Source of the DNA: JAKAGZ01 sp963772675
Lineage (GTDB): Bacteria; Bacteroidota; Ignavibacteria; Ignavibacteriales; Ignavibacteriaceae
Reading direction: 5' to 3'
DNA length: 64,000 nt
Assembly: GCA_963772675.1 (NCBI GenBank)
Contig: CAVYYF010000012.1
Span: 124,001-188,000, forward strand
Shown here: in pieces, positions 1 to 9,400 of the stretch
Layout of the letters: every line of letters begins with the position of its first letter
How positions within the stretch are numbered: the stretch's first letter is position 1
The notes under the pieces: generated by a model
The model's input: the letters and a program-made list of their open reading frames with translations, nothing else
The model's database searches: none
What the model was told of the DNA's origin: nothing
Program-made: the position numbers and the translations under genes

Positions 1-554
1 GAAGTCTTAAGCCTTTTATTTCTGGTCACTTCTGTTTTTGCTTCGTTTATCCATTCAACATATTCTTTTTTGCGGGAAGGGCTGAAATCATCAAAAGTTT
101 TTTGCGCTTTTTTATTTTTGTTCAGTTCTTTTTTAAAAGAGTCAGGTATAACAATTTTTTTTCGCGATATTTTCTTTTTATGAAGCTTTACTCCGTCATC
201 TTCTAATTTTACAGCTTCTTTTACTATTTTTAGTATTGTTCTATCAGCAGGGAGGTCGGAGAGTTTTGTTATTTTGCCAAACTGTCCCATTGCTGATTCA
301 TCTGCTTGCGGCATTACTCCGTTTGATCTGAGTAATGACGCTTTCCAGAATCCGAATGTTGCGTGTTGTTTGAAAGCCGCCATATTGCAGAGTATCGAGC
401 CTTTGTAGTTGAAGGTCGGAAAGCTCCATTTCATTTTTTCTTCAACGTCCGGGCAACCTTTATGAATAAGTTTGCGAATATGTTTCAATATTGGTTTTGC
501 AAAATTCTGTGACTTTGAAATGTATGTATCGACTGCTTTTTCTCTTTTTCCCAT
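1..554 (-). CDS. YdeI/OmpD-associated family protein (DUF1801-like), partial
   Basis: The gene starts at ATG 554 and runs off the left edge, so the C-terminus is missing. About 184 residues are visible. The start reads MGKREKAVDTYI, followed by a DUF1801-like fold with KMKWSFPTFNYKGSILCNMA and a GFWKASLL segment; a basic C-terminal half with FDDFSPSRKKEYVEWI is typical of YdeI-type proteins. The family is widespread in Bacteroidetes and relatives, and its biochemical role is not established. It is the most downstream visible gene of a minus-strand run. The family call rests on recalled motifs; function is unknown. Confidence 0.75.
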   Translation of the reverse strand, partial: MGKREKAVDTYISKSQNFAKPILKHIRKLIHKGCPDVEEKMKWSFPTFNYKGSILCNMAAFKQHATFGFWKASLLRSNGVMPQADESAMGQFGKITKLSDLPADRTILKIVKEAVKLEDDGVKLHKKKISRKKIVIPDSFKKELNKNKKAQKTFDDFSPSRKKEYVEWINEAKTEVTRNKRLKT

Positions 555-610
555 TTTACTTTATTACTTAAATTAAGTTTTATGTATTAGTATTTCATAT
601 TTTGCATTAT

Positions 611-690
611 TGTCATTCTGAACTAAGTGAAAATTTTTTTGCTTTCAATTTTAGACAAGTTACGGATATTTCGCTTTACTCAATATGACA
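611..690. repeat. 80-bp imperfect palindrome, REP-like
   Basis: The ends are inverted: the left arm begins TGTCATTCTGA and the right arm ends CTCAATATGACA, whose reverse complement is TGTCATATTGAG. The pairing continues inward (AGTGAAAA against TTTCGCTTT). It lies between two minus-strand genes. A second palindrome with the same TGTCATT end and nearly the same length is at 21479-21559, so this looks like a degenerate copy of a dispersed element. Confidence 0.6.
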
Positions 691-758
691 AAAGAAAATC
701 ATTTGTGCAATGTGTGTAAGTAAATCATGTCCTCAGGAATAATATAGGGATTAAAAAA

Positions 759-1487
759 CTAGTTCATTTTTCTCACTCTGATTTCTAAATCCTTTTTGTC
801 CTTAAGCAGTTCAATAAGTTTATTTACATCAGTATTGCCAAAATGGTAAGGATAGAGAATTTTAGGATTGAACATTTTAACAGCATCTGCAACCATCTCG
901 GGTGTCATTGTGTATGGTAGATTCATCGGTAAAAAAGCTATGTCAATATTTTTCAGGTTTTTCATTTCAGGTACGTTTTCTGTATCGCCGGCAATGTAAA
1001 CTCTCTTATTTCCGAACGTAACTACATAACCATTACCCTCACCTTTGGGATGAAAAGGTTGGCCACCTTCTCTCATATGTACGATGTTATATGCCGGGAC
1101 AGATTCTATCTTTATTCCATCAACAGTTTTGTTTTCGCCATTATTCAATATGGTGCCGCCTTTTAATTTCTCAGCACACACTTTAGTATAAATGAGGTTC
1201 GTTCCTTTCTTAGTCAGTTCTTCGATCACTTTTGGTTCGAAATGGTCGCCGTGCTGATGTGTAATTAAAATTATATCTGCTTTCGGCTGCTTGGTAAAAT
1301 CTGCAAACCTGCTGACCGGATCGGCATAAATAACATAGTTGTTGAATTGAAACATCAGAGAAGCGTGCCCGTAAAATGTTATTACGAGATTTCCTTTTGA
1401 GGTTTTTATCGTATCTTTTTCGAATTGTGCACTTGCAGAGAATGAGAAAAGAGCTAAGGCAAATATTAACATAACTAAATTTTTCAT
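759..1487 (-). CDS. Exported metallo-beta-lactamase-fold metal-dependent hydrolase
   Basis: The 242-residue protein begins with a signal peptide (MKNLVMLIFALALFSFSASAQ), so it should act outside the cytoplasm. The metal-binding motif THQHGDH lies near residues 76-82, and AGDTE near 166-170 is the further metal-ligand region. The order matches the short UPF0173/'L-ascorbate 6-phosphate lactonase-like' branch of the superfamily, whose substrates are mostly unknown. ATG 1487 has an AAGGA about 8 nt upstream. Neighbours are unrelated, so no pathway can be assigned. Fold call is firm; substrate unknown. Confidence 0.88.
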   Translation of the reverse strand: MKNLVMLIFALALFSFSASAQFEKDTIKTSKGNLVITFYGHASLMFQFNNYVIYADPVSRFADFTKQPKADIILITHQHGDHFEPKVIEELTKKGTNLIYTKVCAEKLKGGTILNNGENKTVDGIKIESVPAYNIVHMREGGQPFHPKGEGNGYVVTFGNKRVYIAGDTENVPEMKNLKNIDIAFLPMNLPYTMTPEMVADAVKMFNPKILYPYHFGNTDVNKLIELLKDKKDLEIRVRKMN

Positions 1488-1566
1488 TGTTAAATCCTTA
1501 GTTATAGATTTTATAGTAGGCTAATTTACAAAATATAAAGTCTAAATTTACTTGCCATAAGCAACT

Positions 1567-2475
1567 TTATTTTAGTAATGTCATCTTTTTTGTCTCGGAA
1601 TAATTTCCTGCTTTTAATTGATAGTAGTAAATCCCGCTGGCAAGTTTAACTGCATTAAAAACTGTGCTGTAATTTCCTGCTTGTTTTGTCTCATTAACCA
1701 GGGTTTCAACCCATCTCCCTAAGGGATCAAAAACTTTTATTGTTACAAAACTTTCCCTTGGTATGGAATAGTTTATTGTTGTAGTTGGATTAAAAGGATT
1801 GGGATAATTCTGTGCAAGTTTATAATTGCTTATGAGCCTTGAATTATTGTTGCTCTCTACCCCTGTTATTACGTTGGTAAATGATAGAGTAAATTCTCTT
1901 ATACCAGCTATACTTTCATCATAAAAAGCTACTCTTCCTATCCCTGCTGCAAACCATTCATTAATACGACCCGCATCTACACATGGCACTATTCGGGAAA
2001 ACTGATAACAGTTCACTAACTTATCATTAGATTTTTCTACTGAGTCACGTTTGCTTTCTAATTTAACCGTTCCGGCATATTTACATTGCAGGTTATAATC
2101 GGCTAAGGGTACACCCCAGCTATTACCTGTATTTGCTGAAAAATCATATATCATATATTCTCTGATATTAGGCGAGTCAAGCCGGGCAGCAAGCGTATCA
2201 ACAATATAAATTTTGTTATTATCATTCCTATACCATGTGTATCTATATGACGATGAGGAGTTTTCTCTAAAGGCAAAATATAATTTTCCGTTTACAGTTT
2301 GGGTATCAACCACTGTTATTGTATCCGGGTTAGGATAATTAGTTGCTTCATACACCCATTGGTTCCCTATGGCTAAAGGGAAATAGGAAGTATCGGGTTG
2401 AGTTTGCGAATATTTGGAGGGACATGTAATCAGGCTTGAAAAAAGGGTAATGATTATAAATGACTTTATTTTCAT
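1567..2475 (-). CDS. Secreted protein with T9SS type A C-terminal sorting domain
   Basis: This 302-residue protein has an N-terminal signal segment (MKIKSFIIITLFSSLI) and, from about residue 221, a C-terminal type IX secretion sorting domain: QNYPNPFNPTTTINYSIP, a middle KVFDPLGRWV strand and the ending KAGNYSETKKMTLLK. Such domains direct cargo through the outer membrane and are removed or anchored at the surface. The central 200 residues (YFPLAIGNQWVYEAT near the start) resemble the uncharacterised 'FPL..GN.W.Y' secreted proteins common in Ignavibacteria. No catalytic motif seen. The sorting domain is certain; the role of the mature part is unknown. Confidence 0.9.
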   Translation of the reverse strand: MKIKSFIIITLFSSLITCPSKYSQTQPDTSYFPLAIGNQWVYEATNYPNPDTITVVDTQTVNGKLYFAFRENSSSSYRYTWYRNDNNKIYIVDTLAARLDSPNIREYMIYDFSANTGNSWGVPLADYNLQCKYAGTVKLESKRDSVEKSNDKLVNCYQFSRIVPCVDAGRINEWFAAGIGRVAFYDESIAGIREFTLSFTNVITGVESNNNSRLISNYKLAQNYPNPFNPTTTINYSIPRESFVTIKVFDPLGRWVETLVNETKQAGNYSTVFNAVKLASGIYYYQLKAGNYSETKKMTLLK

Positions 2476-2529
2476 AGTTATTATACCTGCCGCAAAAAAA
2501 AATAGCTATTTTATTAATAAAATTATGTG

Positions 2530-2949
2530 CTAAACTTTCATTTTTAGATGGATCAATTCTTTTACGGCTTCAATATTTTGTTTGTTTTTCATTATTAATG
2601 TAAGGTCTCGTATTTTACCATATCTTTTTCCATCCTTAAACTGCTTTTTTAGATTAGCCGGAATTTTACTTTTCAGAATTGCCGGCTCAGCTTTATCACC
2701 GAAGTAAAAAGTAATCCGGAAAGCGTTTTGAATAACAGAAAGCCAGAATATAGTTTTTGACTTTCTCGTGACTTTCATTAGCCAGCTTTTGCCGTCATTG
2801 TAATATCTCCACTCTTCGGAAAAGTCGGGATGATTTGAATATATATATTCAAAAACGGATTTCCAGTGTATTTTAGTTCGCCCTAAGTGAGAAAATATTA
2901 TTCCTTCCGTAGGGAATTGATCTTTGTTGTTAAGTATTGGTTTATCCAT
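2530..2949 (-). CDS. DUF3788-like protein
   Basis: A cytoplasmic-looking protein of about 139 residues without signal peptide. The start chosen is ATG 2949 (MDKPILNNKDQFP), preceded by a GGGGG stretch; the TTG 12 nt upstream is less likely. WRYYNDGKSWLMKVTRKSKTIFW in the middle and FYFGDKAEPAIL match the DUF3788 pattern as I recall it, a small family of unknown function related to the DUF1801/YdeI type. It lies among secreted proteins but carries no export signal itself. Confidence 0.75.
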   Translation of the reverse strand: MDKPILNNKDQFPTEGIIFSHLGRTKIHWKSVFEYIYSNHPDFSEEWRYYNDGKSWLMKVTRKSKTIFWLSVIQNAFRITFYFGDKAEPAILKSKIPANLKKQFKDGKRYGKIRDLTLIMKNKQNIEAVKELIHLKMKV

Positions 2950-3006
2950 TTGTGCCCCCAAATAATTGTTCCTAATAAATAAATGTTATATAAACTGGTT
3001 TCCCGA

Positions 3007-3399
3007 TTACCTTCTATGAATTATTCCTCTCATTTGCTGAAATCTAATTTGCCTTGTGTCTTTATTGAAGTCAATTAATACAGTTGACGTATCGTTCGTT
3101 ATATCTACCTGATAGTCTTTTTGAACCCCATAGTCGACAACTAAGAAACGCAACTTGTGAAAAGTTCTCGATAATCTTTTAAATCCGCTGGACCAGGCAA
3201 GGCTAATTGAATAGTTTGTAGTGACAGGTGAGTCTAAGAGCATCTGATTATCAATAGTTAGTTTAACAGCATCATTCTGAAAAGTTGATTGAATATCGAA
3301 GCTCACATAAACGTCTGGTGCATTTGGTTCTGTTGAGTGTTTACAGCCGAAGTTGAACATGAGAAGCAACAAAGCGGAGGACAATGTTATCTTTTTCAT
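3007..3399 (-). CDS. Small hypothetical lipoprotein
   Basis: About 130 residues with a lipoprotein signal: a hydrophobic run (SSALLLLMFNF) ending in a lipobox before Cys (FGCKHSTEP). ATG 3399 is chosen because an AGGGG sits 5 nt upstream; the GTG at 3405 overlaps that SD. The mature part is beta-rich with no motif I recognise (DVYVSFDIQS, KLTIDNQMLL). It is the middle member of a series of small exported proteins on the same strand. Function unknown. Confidence 0.75.
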   Translation of the reverse strand: MKKITLSSALLLLMFNFGCKHSTEPNAPDVYVSFDIQSTFQNDAVKLTIDNQMLLDSPVTTNYSISLAWSSGFKRLSRTFHKLRFLVVDYGVQKDYQVDITNDTSTVLIDFNKDTRQIRFQQMRGIIHRR

Positions 3400-3472
3400 A
3401 TTCACCCCTAAATTATAATATGCAAGTTAACAGTTCTGAATGTAATCTACTACCTAATAAGTAATTTACTTC

Positions 3473-3489
3473 TCAAGTTAAAAACTTGA
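3473..3489 (-). terminator. Short perfect hairpin after the 3497-3913 gene
   Basis: TCAAGTT-AAA-AACTTGA is a perfect 7-bp stem with a 3-nt loop, placed 7 nt past the end of the lipoprotein gene at 3497-3913. There is no clear U-tract on the minus strand, so termination is only possible. Confidence 0.35.
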
Positions 3490-3496
3490 TATATAA

Positions 3497-3913
3497 TTAT
3501 TTGATTTCAAAGGAATTAGACACTATTGAAGTATCATTAGCTAATATTAGCCTGTAAGTCCCATACGTATTAATTTCGTCAGAAGGTATTGTAAATTTAT
3601 AAACTGAATTATTTCTAATCGTATCAATAACAGTAACACATTTCAATGACATCCAGGAAAACCATAAATTTTTAGACCAGGTGCTGTCTTCTTTTTTTTG
3701 ATAATACATTTCTAAATATCCACCGCATCTTAAACTGATATAAAAATTAGATTGTGTGTGATTTTCAATAAAAACCTTGATACTATCTGTTGTAGAATAA
3801 GAATCACTTGAGGTATAAAAAGTAATTTTACTGTCCTCTCCTGTTGAAAGTGAATCTTCGCAGCCAACTGCAAAGAAAATTAATAAAATACTATAATAAA
3901 TTACGGTTCTCAT
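3497..3913 (-). CDS. Small hypothetical lipoprotein
   Basis: The 138-residue product opens with MRTVIYYSILLIFFAVGCED, a short signal and a lipobox Cys at residue 18. The mature domain has an Ig-like, beta-sandwich look: alternating polar and hydrophobic strands (IKVFIENHTQSNFYISL, YGTYRLILAND) as in domains that describe 'intelligent' Bsu-PI-like or CARDB-like folds; this is a guess from pattern only. It is flanked by two other lipoprotein genes. Function unknown; the lipoprotein call is good. Confidence 0.72.
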   Translation of the reverse strand: MRTVIYYSILLIFFAVGCEDSLSTGEDSKITFYTSSDSYSTTDSIKVFIENHTQSNFYISLRCGGYLEMYYQKKEDSTWSKNLWFSWMSLKCVTVIDTIRNNSVYKFTIPSDEINTYGTYRLILANDTSIVSNSFEIK

Positions 3914-4102
3914 ATCTATCTCTATTTTTATTCACAAAGCATATAACTATTACATATACTTTACAAACTGTTAATTAAAATCACATCAATTTGATAAATA
4001 ACTACAGGCTTCATCTGTTAAAGAAATGAAAATTGGAGCCCCCCTTCAAAATAGATAAAGTATATTTAATTATTAGTGAAATTAGAGACAAGGGGAAAAT
4101 TT

Positions 4103-4140
4103 GAAACGTCAAATCATATGTAGTTAAGGTTTGACGTTTC
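4103..4140 (-). terminator. Hairpin terminator after the 4151-4603 lipoprotein gene
   Basis: GAAACGTCAAA (4103-4113) pairs perfectly with TTTGACGTTTC (4130-4140), an 11-bp stem with a 16-nt loop, 10 nt past the stop of the minus-strand lipoprotein gene. The minus strand continues AAATTTTCCCC, a short T-run. Confidence 0.55.
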
Positions 4141-4150
4141 ATGGGATTGT

Positions 4151-4603
4151 TTAATTATTCTGCGTTTGGTAAGGAGGCGCTTCGATAGGAAGCTTTTCAC
4201 CTGATTTTACAATATCTACTGCCTGTGCAAATCTTCTCTGGAATGTTCCCTCGGTTAATCCTGTAGCAACATTCGTCTGCACTTTTCTTTTTGAAACTAT
4301 TGTAACTTTCGTATTGTTATCGTCTACTTTATCTACCCACACACCAATCAGACTGCCTGCGGATATAAAATTCTGCCCGACAGTTGTAAGCATATAGCCT
4401 TGGCTTTTATGTTCTTCAATTGTTTCGCAATCCTCCCATCTTAGGACGGTCATTGCGATGTCCCAGGCCTGGTCCTGGCTAACCGGGTACGTTACAGCCG
4501 TGCCGTCGGCTTTACTGCTGAGTACGTCGCTCATAGATGCACAACCTGCAATTGTAATACCGAATATTACTGCTACAAATAAAAGTAATTTGGATTTTCC
4601 CAC
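4151..4603 (-). CDS. Hypothetical lipoprotein
   Basis: The 150-residue product starts at GTG 4603, preceded by a strong GGGAGG. It has a signal with lipobox (ITIAGCASM, Cys near residue 21). The mature part (VSQDQAWDIAMTVLRWEDCETIEEHK, then VTIVSKRKVQTN) has the alpha-beta pattern seen in small envelope lipoproteins that resemble the BamC/DUF3568 type: a DQAWDIA helix followed by paired beta strands. That comparison is by eye only. A hairpin follows the stop. Role unknown, probably envelope associated. Confidence 0.78.
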   Translation of the reverse strand: MGKSKLLLFVAVIFGITIAGCASMSDVLSSKADGTAVTYPVSQDQAWDIAMTVLRWEDCETIEEHKSQGYMLTTVGQNFISAGSLIGVWVDKVDDNNTKVTIVSKRKVQTNVATGLTEGTFQRRFAQAVDIVKSGEKLPIEAPPYQTQNN

Positions 4604-4711
4604 TTTTCCTCCCTGTTTGAGTTGATGGGTCGATAAATAATAATTAAAGACAAATTATTTTTGTTGATAAATTTAAGCTGTTGGATATAATTAATCAACA
4701 AAAAAATGATT

Positions 4712-4742
4712 TTGACAAAGATATTATTCTCTGTGGTATAAA
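4712..4742 (+). promoter_or_regulatory. Possible sigma70-type promoter for the FAD oxidoreductase
   Basis: TTGACA at 4712-4717 and TATAAA at 4737-4742 lie upstream of the gene starting at 4822. The 19-nt spacer is longer than ideal, so this is a weak call made by eye. Confidence 0.3.
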
Positions 4743-4821
4743 TTACATTTCACAAAGTAGCTTATAAATTGTAAATTAAGACTGATAAATTATTTTTCCT
4801 CATAAATAGAGGACAAGCAAA

Positions 4822-6372
4822 ATGAAAGAACAAATCGAAATAATAATCCCTCCCGAAAAATTACATGATAAAGAATTCCTTTATTCAAAAGCAGCAGATG
4901 CTTTGAACTTATCTCTGGACGAAATAAAGGCTGTTGTACAACTCCGCCGCTCAATAGATGCACGGAGAAAACTGCCTGTGTATAGAATTCTCACGGAGGT
5001 TTATGTTAATGAATCTCCTGAGCTGGAAGAAAAAATAATCTACAAAACGGTCAAGCCGGGGAAGAAAGTTATTATCGTCGGCTTTGGTCCTGCCGGAATG
5101 TTCGGTGCGTTGCGGTTAATTGAACTCGGAATTAAGCCAGTAATTATTGAACGCGGAAAAGATGTGCAAGCAAGAAGAAGAGACCTGCGTGCAATTCAGC
5201 AGGATCACATCGTAAATCCCAATTCCAATTATTGCTTTGGCGAAGGAGGTGCCGGGACTTACAGCGACGGCAAACTTTATACACGCTCCACTAAAAGAGG
5301 AGACGTAAATAAAATATTGAAGATATTAGTTCAACACGGCGCTACTCCCGATATTATGGTTGACGCACATCCGCATATCGGTTCAAACAAACTACCGGAT
5401 GTTGTAAAAGCAATGAGAGAAACAATTCTGAATTGCGGCGGGGAGATACACTTTAATTCAAGAGTAACTAATTTCATAATTAAAGATGAAAAGGCTGTAG
5501 GAGTTGTTGCAAACGAAAATGAATACATTGGTGACGCGGTAATTCTTGCAACAGGACATTCGGCGCGGGATATTTATTTCCTTCTGCATAAGCACAACAT
5601 TAAAATTGAACCCAAACCTTTTGCGATCGGTGTGCGGATCGAACATCCGCAGGAGTTGATAAATAAAATTCAGTACCATTCAAAAATTAAAAATCCATAT
5701 TTGCCTGCTGCCAGCTATAATCTTGCCTGCGATGTTAGAGGAAGGGGAGTTTATTCTTTTTGCATGTGTCCGGGTGGAATAATAGTTCCTGCTGCAACAG
5801 CTCCGGGTGAAATCGTTGTCAACGGGATGTCCCTTTCAAAAAGAGATTCTCCATTTGCAAATTCCGGTTTTGTAGCTACTGTAAATGAAAAGGATTACGA
5901 CAAGTATCAAAAAGATTATCCCTTCAACGGATTGAAACTTCAGCAGGAGATCGAGCAGCATTCTTTTGAATTGGCGAATAACACTCAGAGCGCACCGGCA
6001 CAGAGAGTTACTGATTTTGCAAATGGAAAATTTTCACAGTCACTGCCTAAGTCGTCATATATTCCCGGGCTTACCTCAGCTTCACTCCACAGTGAGTTAC
6101 CAGATTTTATTGTGACTGGATTAAAAAAAGCACTCCGTATTTTTGATAAAAAGATGAGAGGTTACTTTTCTGAGGAGGCAATTATTGTTGCGACTGAAAG
6201 CAGAACCAGCTCGCCGTTGAGGGTTTTGCGTGGCAAAGAAAACTTTATGCATCCGGAAATCAGCGGACTGTTTCCCGCGGGTGAGGGCGCAGGTTATGCC
6301 GGAGGAATTGTTTCAGCAGCTATTGATGGAGAGAATTGTGCGGATGCGGCAGCCAAATATTTATTAGGATAG
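4822..6372 (+). CDS. FAD-dependent oxidoreductase (COG2509-type)
   Basis: The 516-residue protein has a small N-terminal alpha/beta domain (about 1-75, with LNLSLDEIKAVVQLRRSIDAR), then a Rossmann FAD-binding motif VGFGPAGMFGALRL near 85-98 with the acidic strand end VIIERG. The family marker NYCFGEGGAGTYSDGKLYTR follows, and PAGEGAGYAGGIVSAAIDG near 487-505 closes the FAD site. This is the 'uncharacterised FAD-dependent dehydrogenase' family; substrate unknown. ATG 4822 has a GAGGA 7 nt upstream. It appears to be transcribed alone, divergent from the lipoprotein gene. Confidence 0.92.
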   Translation: MKEQIEIIIPPEKLHDKEFLYSKAADALNLSLDEIKAVVQLRRSIDARRKLPVYRILTEVYVNESPELEEKIIYKTVKPGKKVIIVGFGPAGMFGALRLIELGIKPVIIERGKDVQARRRDLRAIQQDHIVNPNSNYCFGEGGAGTYSDGKLYTRSTKRGDVNKILKILVQHGATPDIMVDAHPHIGSNKLPDVVKAMRETILNCGGEIHFNSRVTNFIIKDEKAVGVVANENEYIGDAVILATGHSARDIYFLLHKHNIKIEPKPFAIGVRIEHPQELINKIQYHSKIKNPYLPAASYNLACDVRGRGVYSFCMCPGGIIVPAATAPGEIVVNGMSLSKRDSPFANSGFVATVNEKDYDKYQKDYPFNGLKLQQEIEQHSFELANNTQSAPAQRVTDFANGKFSQSLPKSSYIPGLTSASLHSELPDFIVTGLKKALRIFDKKMRGYFSEEAIIVATESRTSSPLRVLRGKENFMHPEISGLFPAGEGAGYAGGIVSAAIDGENCADAAAKYLLG

Positions 6373-6418
6373 TTAGGGATTCTTTACTGAAGAGATTTGT
6401 TTTGAAAAGTTGAGATGA

Positions 6419-6444
6419 GTGACATGAAAAGTGAAATGTGAAAA
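6419..6444. repeat. Degenerate GTGAAAN heptamer array
   Basis: Reads GTGACAT, a shortened GAAAA unit, then GTGAAAT and GTGAAAA. It is intergenic, 46 nt after the FAD oxidoreductase. It belongs with the better arrays at 13742-13797 and 24954-24981. Confidence 0.5.
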
Positions 6445-6475
6445 AAAGGATTAGCATTTCAATCTAATTTACATT

Positions 6476-9400
6476 TTATTTTTGAGGCTTCACCACTTTT
6501 TTCTTTACAGCATTCTTTTTTACACTTCCCTTTTGAGTTTTAGCTTTCCCGTTTTTACCTAGCAGCAATTCTTTAAGCTTTGAAATATTATATCCGGTTT
6601 TTCCTGCTTTGATTTTTATATCACTGAAAAATGAATATTGTGCCTTTATTTTAGAAAGTATTGTCTTTTCATCCTTTTTCTTTTCCTTAAAATATCCAGC
6701 GGATAAAAGTAGGAACAACCAGTCAAGTAGTGTTTCAAAGCTTTCTTTGTGAAAATATTTTTCCCCTTTATATTCATTGATGTTGAGATATTCGGAAATA
6801 TCCTGGCCATAGAAAAGATCTGACACGTAAATGACCTTGCATTCTTTATCGCTCAGTTGCATTGGTTTGGGATCGGTAAATAGTGATTCAGCCCATAGAT
6901 GATACTTCTCCTTTCCGGTTAGAGACTTTATCAAATAGATCGTGCTATAAATTCTGTCTTCGCTGACTCCTAAAGTTCTGAATGAACTATTCAATATCCT
7001 GTAAGTGTCAATCAGATCAAACAGGTTGTTAAGGGTTGAATGTTGAAATATATTATGCAGTAGTATCAACTGAATCAGGATTTTTTTATCTGAAGTCCCA
7101 TTCTTTTTGAAAGGGAAGTTTAGATATGCCTCTTTATACCATTTCGGGCAGGTTGTCTTTTTTAACAATTTCGAATTTAATTCCTCAAAAGATCTAAAAG
7201 TCCTGAGATCAGTGTGAATCCCTTTAATGACTTCTGATGTTTCTATACTCTGATCAGCAAATCCATTTACTTTGTTTACTGTAGAAAATATTTCTGAGTT
7301 TATCTCTTCAGGCAATTGTGTCTCTTTACCCGAAATATATGAATCAATTTTTTCCAGCATCTCTTTATCAAACAGGGCGGCGAAAGCCTGGTGGACGGGA
7401 GCCAGATTCATTTCATGCATTTCCTGTTCAATAGATTGCACTCCTCTTCGATTCAGGTGATAATAAAGCCTTTCGTAATTTCCGTTATGATCATAAACTT
7501 CACGAAAATCCTGGAGAACATAATATTGATATCCATCCAGGTTAAAATATAATCCGTTGTGTGAGGCTGCTTCTCCTGAATTAATATATTCAAGCTTTGT
7601 CCTGTGGTCGCGGTAGATATAGAAATATTTTTTATGATCCTTAATCCATAGTGCCTCGGAGATTTTTCTTGATGTAAAGGCTCCGTCCTGTGAAGGGTTA
7701 ACTTTCATTGCACTGTGACTTATAGTTCCGCTGCAACTATTGTAAGAATTATTATAAATTACTAGTGATCTTTCATCCCCGGACCTGTTTGAAAAAGCAA
7801 AAACATTTTCATTTATGAATCCGGCATCGTCAAAAAAATCGTATAGTTCAAAATGCTCAACCTGGCTGAATAAATATCTCTTCTGCAGAAGCGGGAAAAT
7901 TTCCCATTCGTGCCTGCTTACGAGATTATCATTACGCGTTTCATTGTAATAGGCGCGCTTATATTCCATTCCGTATTTTTCCTTGTAACCTTCTATCTGT
8001 CCGTGACCGAACATCGGCAATCCGGGAAGAGTGATCATCATTATTGCAACACCGAAATATTTATCGCCATCACCAAACTGATTAATTGCAGTCTCTTCAT
8101 CAGGGTTGCTCATAAAATTGACATAGCGTTTTAATATTTCAGGATTAAATTCAAGAGTGTTTTTAATCAGACTGCGGAACTTGTTGTTTTCTTCCTTCAT
8201 CATCATATGCATGAATGCGCTGTTGTAAACGCGGTGCATTCCGAGTGTACGAACAAAATATCCTTCCATAAGCCAGAAAGCTTCGGCCAGTAAAAGAGTA
8301 TCGGGCATTTCAGCATTTATTCTGTCAACCACCTCGCGCCAGAATTCATTCGGCATTACAGTGTCAAATTCAGTTCGGGTTAATGAATAATCTGAACGGG
8401 AAGGAATTGCTCCTCCTGTTCCCGGCTGTGGAAACCAGAGACGTGCATAATGCTTTTTGGTCAAAGTCATAGCAGCATCAAATCTTATGATAGGAGTTTT
8501 TCTCGCTACATGCATTATGGTTTGAATTAATGATTCACGCACTTCCGGTTTTAATAAATTTAACTGAGCCGTATCGTTCCATGGCATGCTCGTTCCATCA
8601 TTGCCGTGATAAATGTAAGTCACATCCCCGGTTTGATTATCTTTTCTCTGGAATGCAACCGCGGCATCTTCACGGGAATAATATTTGTCCTCTATCCGTA
8701 CATCAACGCGTGGATCGTCGGAAAGATTTACCCCGTTAAAAGTATAATTCGGGTACGGAGGATAACCACTCTGAATAAAATAATCAGGACGTTCGATCAT
8801 CCATTTGGAAAAAATCCCCATGTGGTTTGGGACCATATCACTGGATAAACGAATTCCTCTTTCCCATGCACGATGCTTCAGGTTTTCGAAGGCTCCTTCT
8901 CCGCCCAACTCTTCAGCTATTACGTAATCGAAGAGGGAATACGCAGAAGCAGCGGCTTCGGGGTTACCTGTCATCTGCTTAATTTTTTTTGAAGCACTGC
9001 TTCTCTCCCAGATGCCAATCAGCCAGAGAGCAGTAAAATTCCATCTTGCAAGATCATTCAACTCTTCATCTGGTATCTGATCAAGCCTGGTAATTGATCT
9101 TTGATATTTTTTTGATAGTTGATCGAGCCAGACAAAAATATTTTTTGCTATCATCACAACTTTTGGCATCCAATCAATATCCGAAGTGAAGTGCTCATAT
9201 TCTTCGTAATAATAACGTCTTTCGTCATCAGTTAAATTTCTACCTGCTAATAAGTTCTCTCTTAATTTTTTTAAGTACTCTGCATCATAGTCAGGTACAG
9301 GCGGTGTTCCTTTATGGAATCCGCCTATTTGAAATAGTTGTGCATCTTCCGCAAAAAGGTCTTTGCTTCTTAATAACCTGTCATCAAAAGCTGATTTTAT

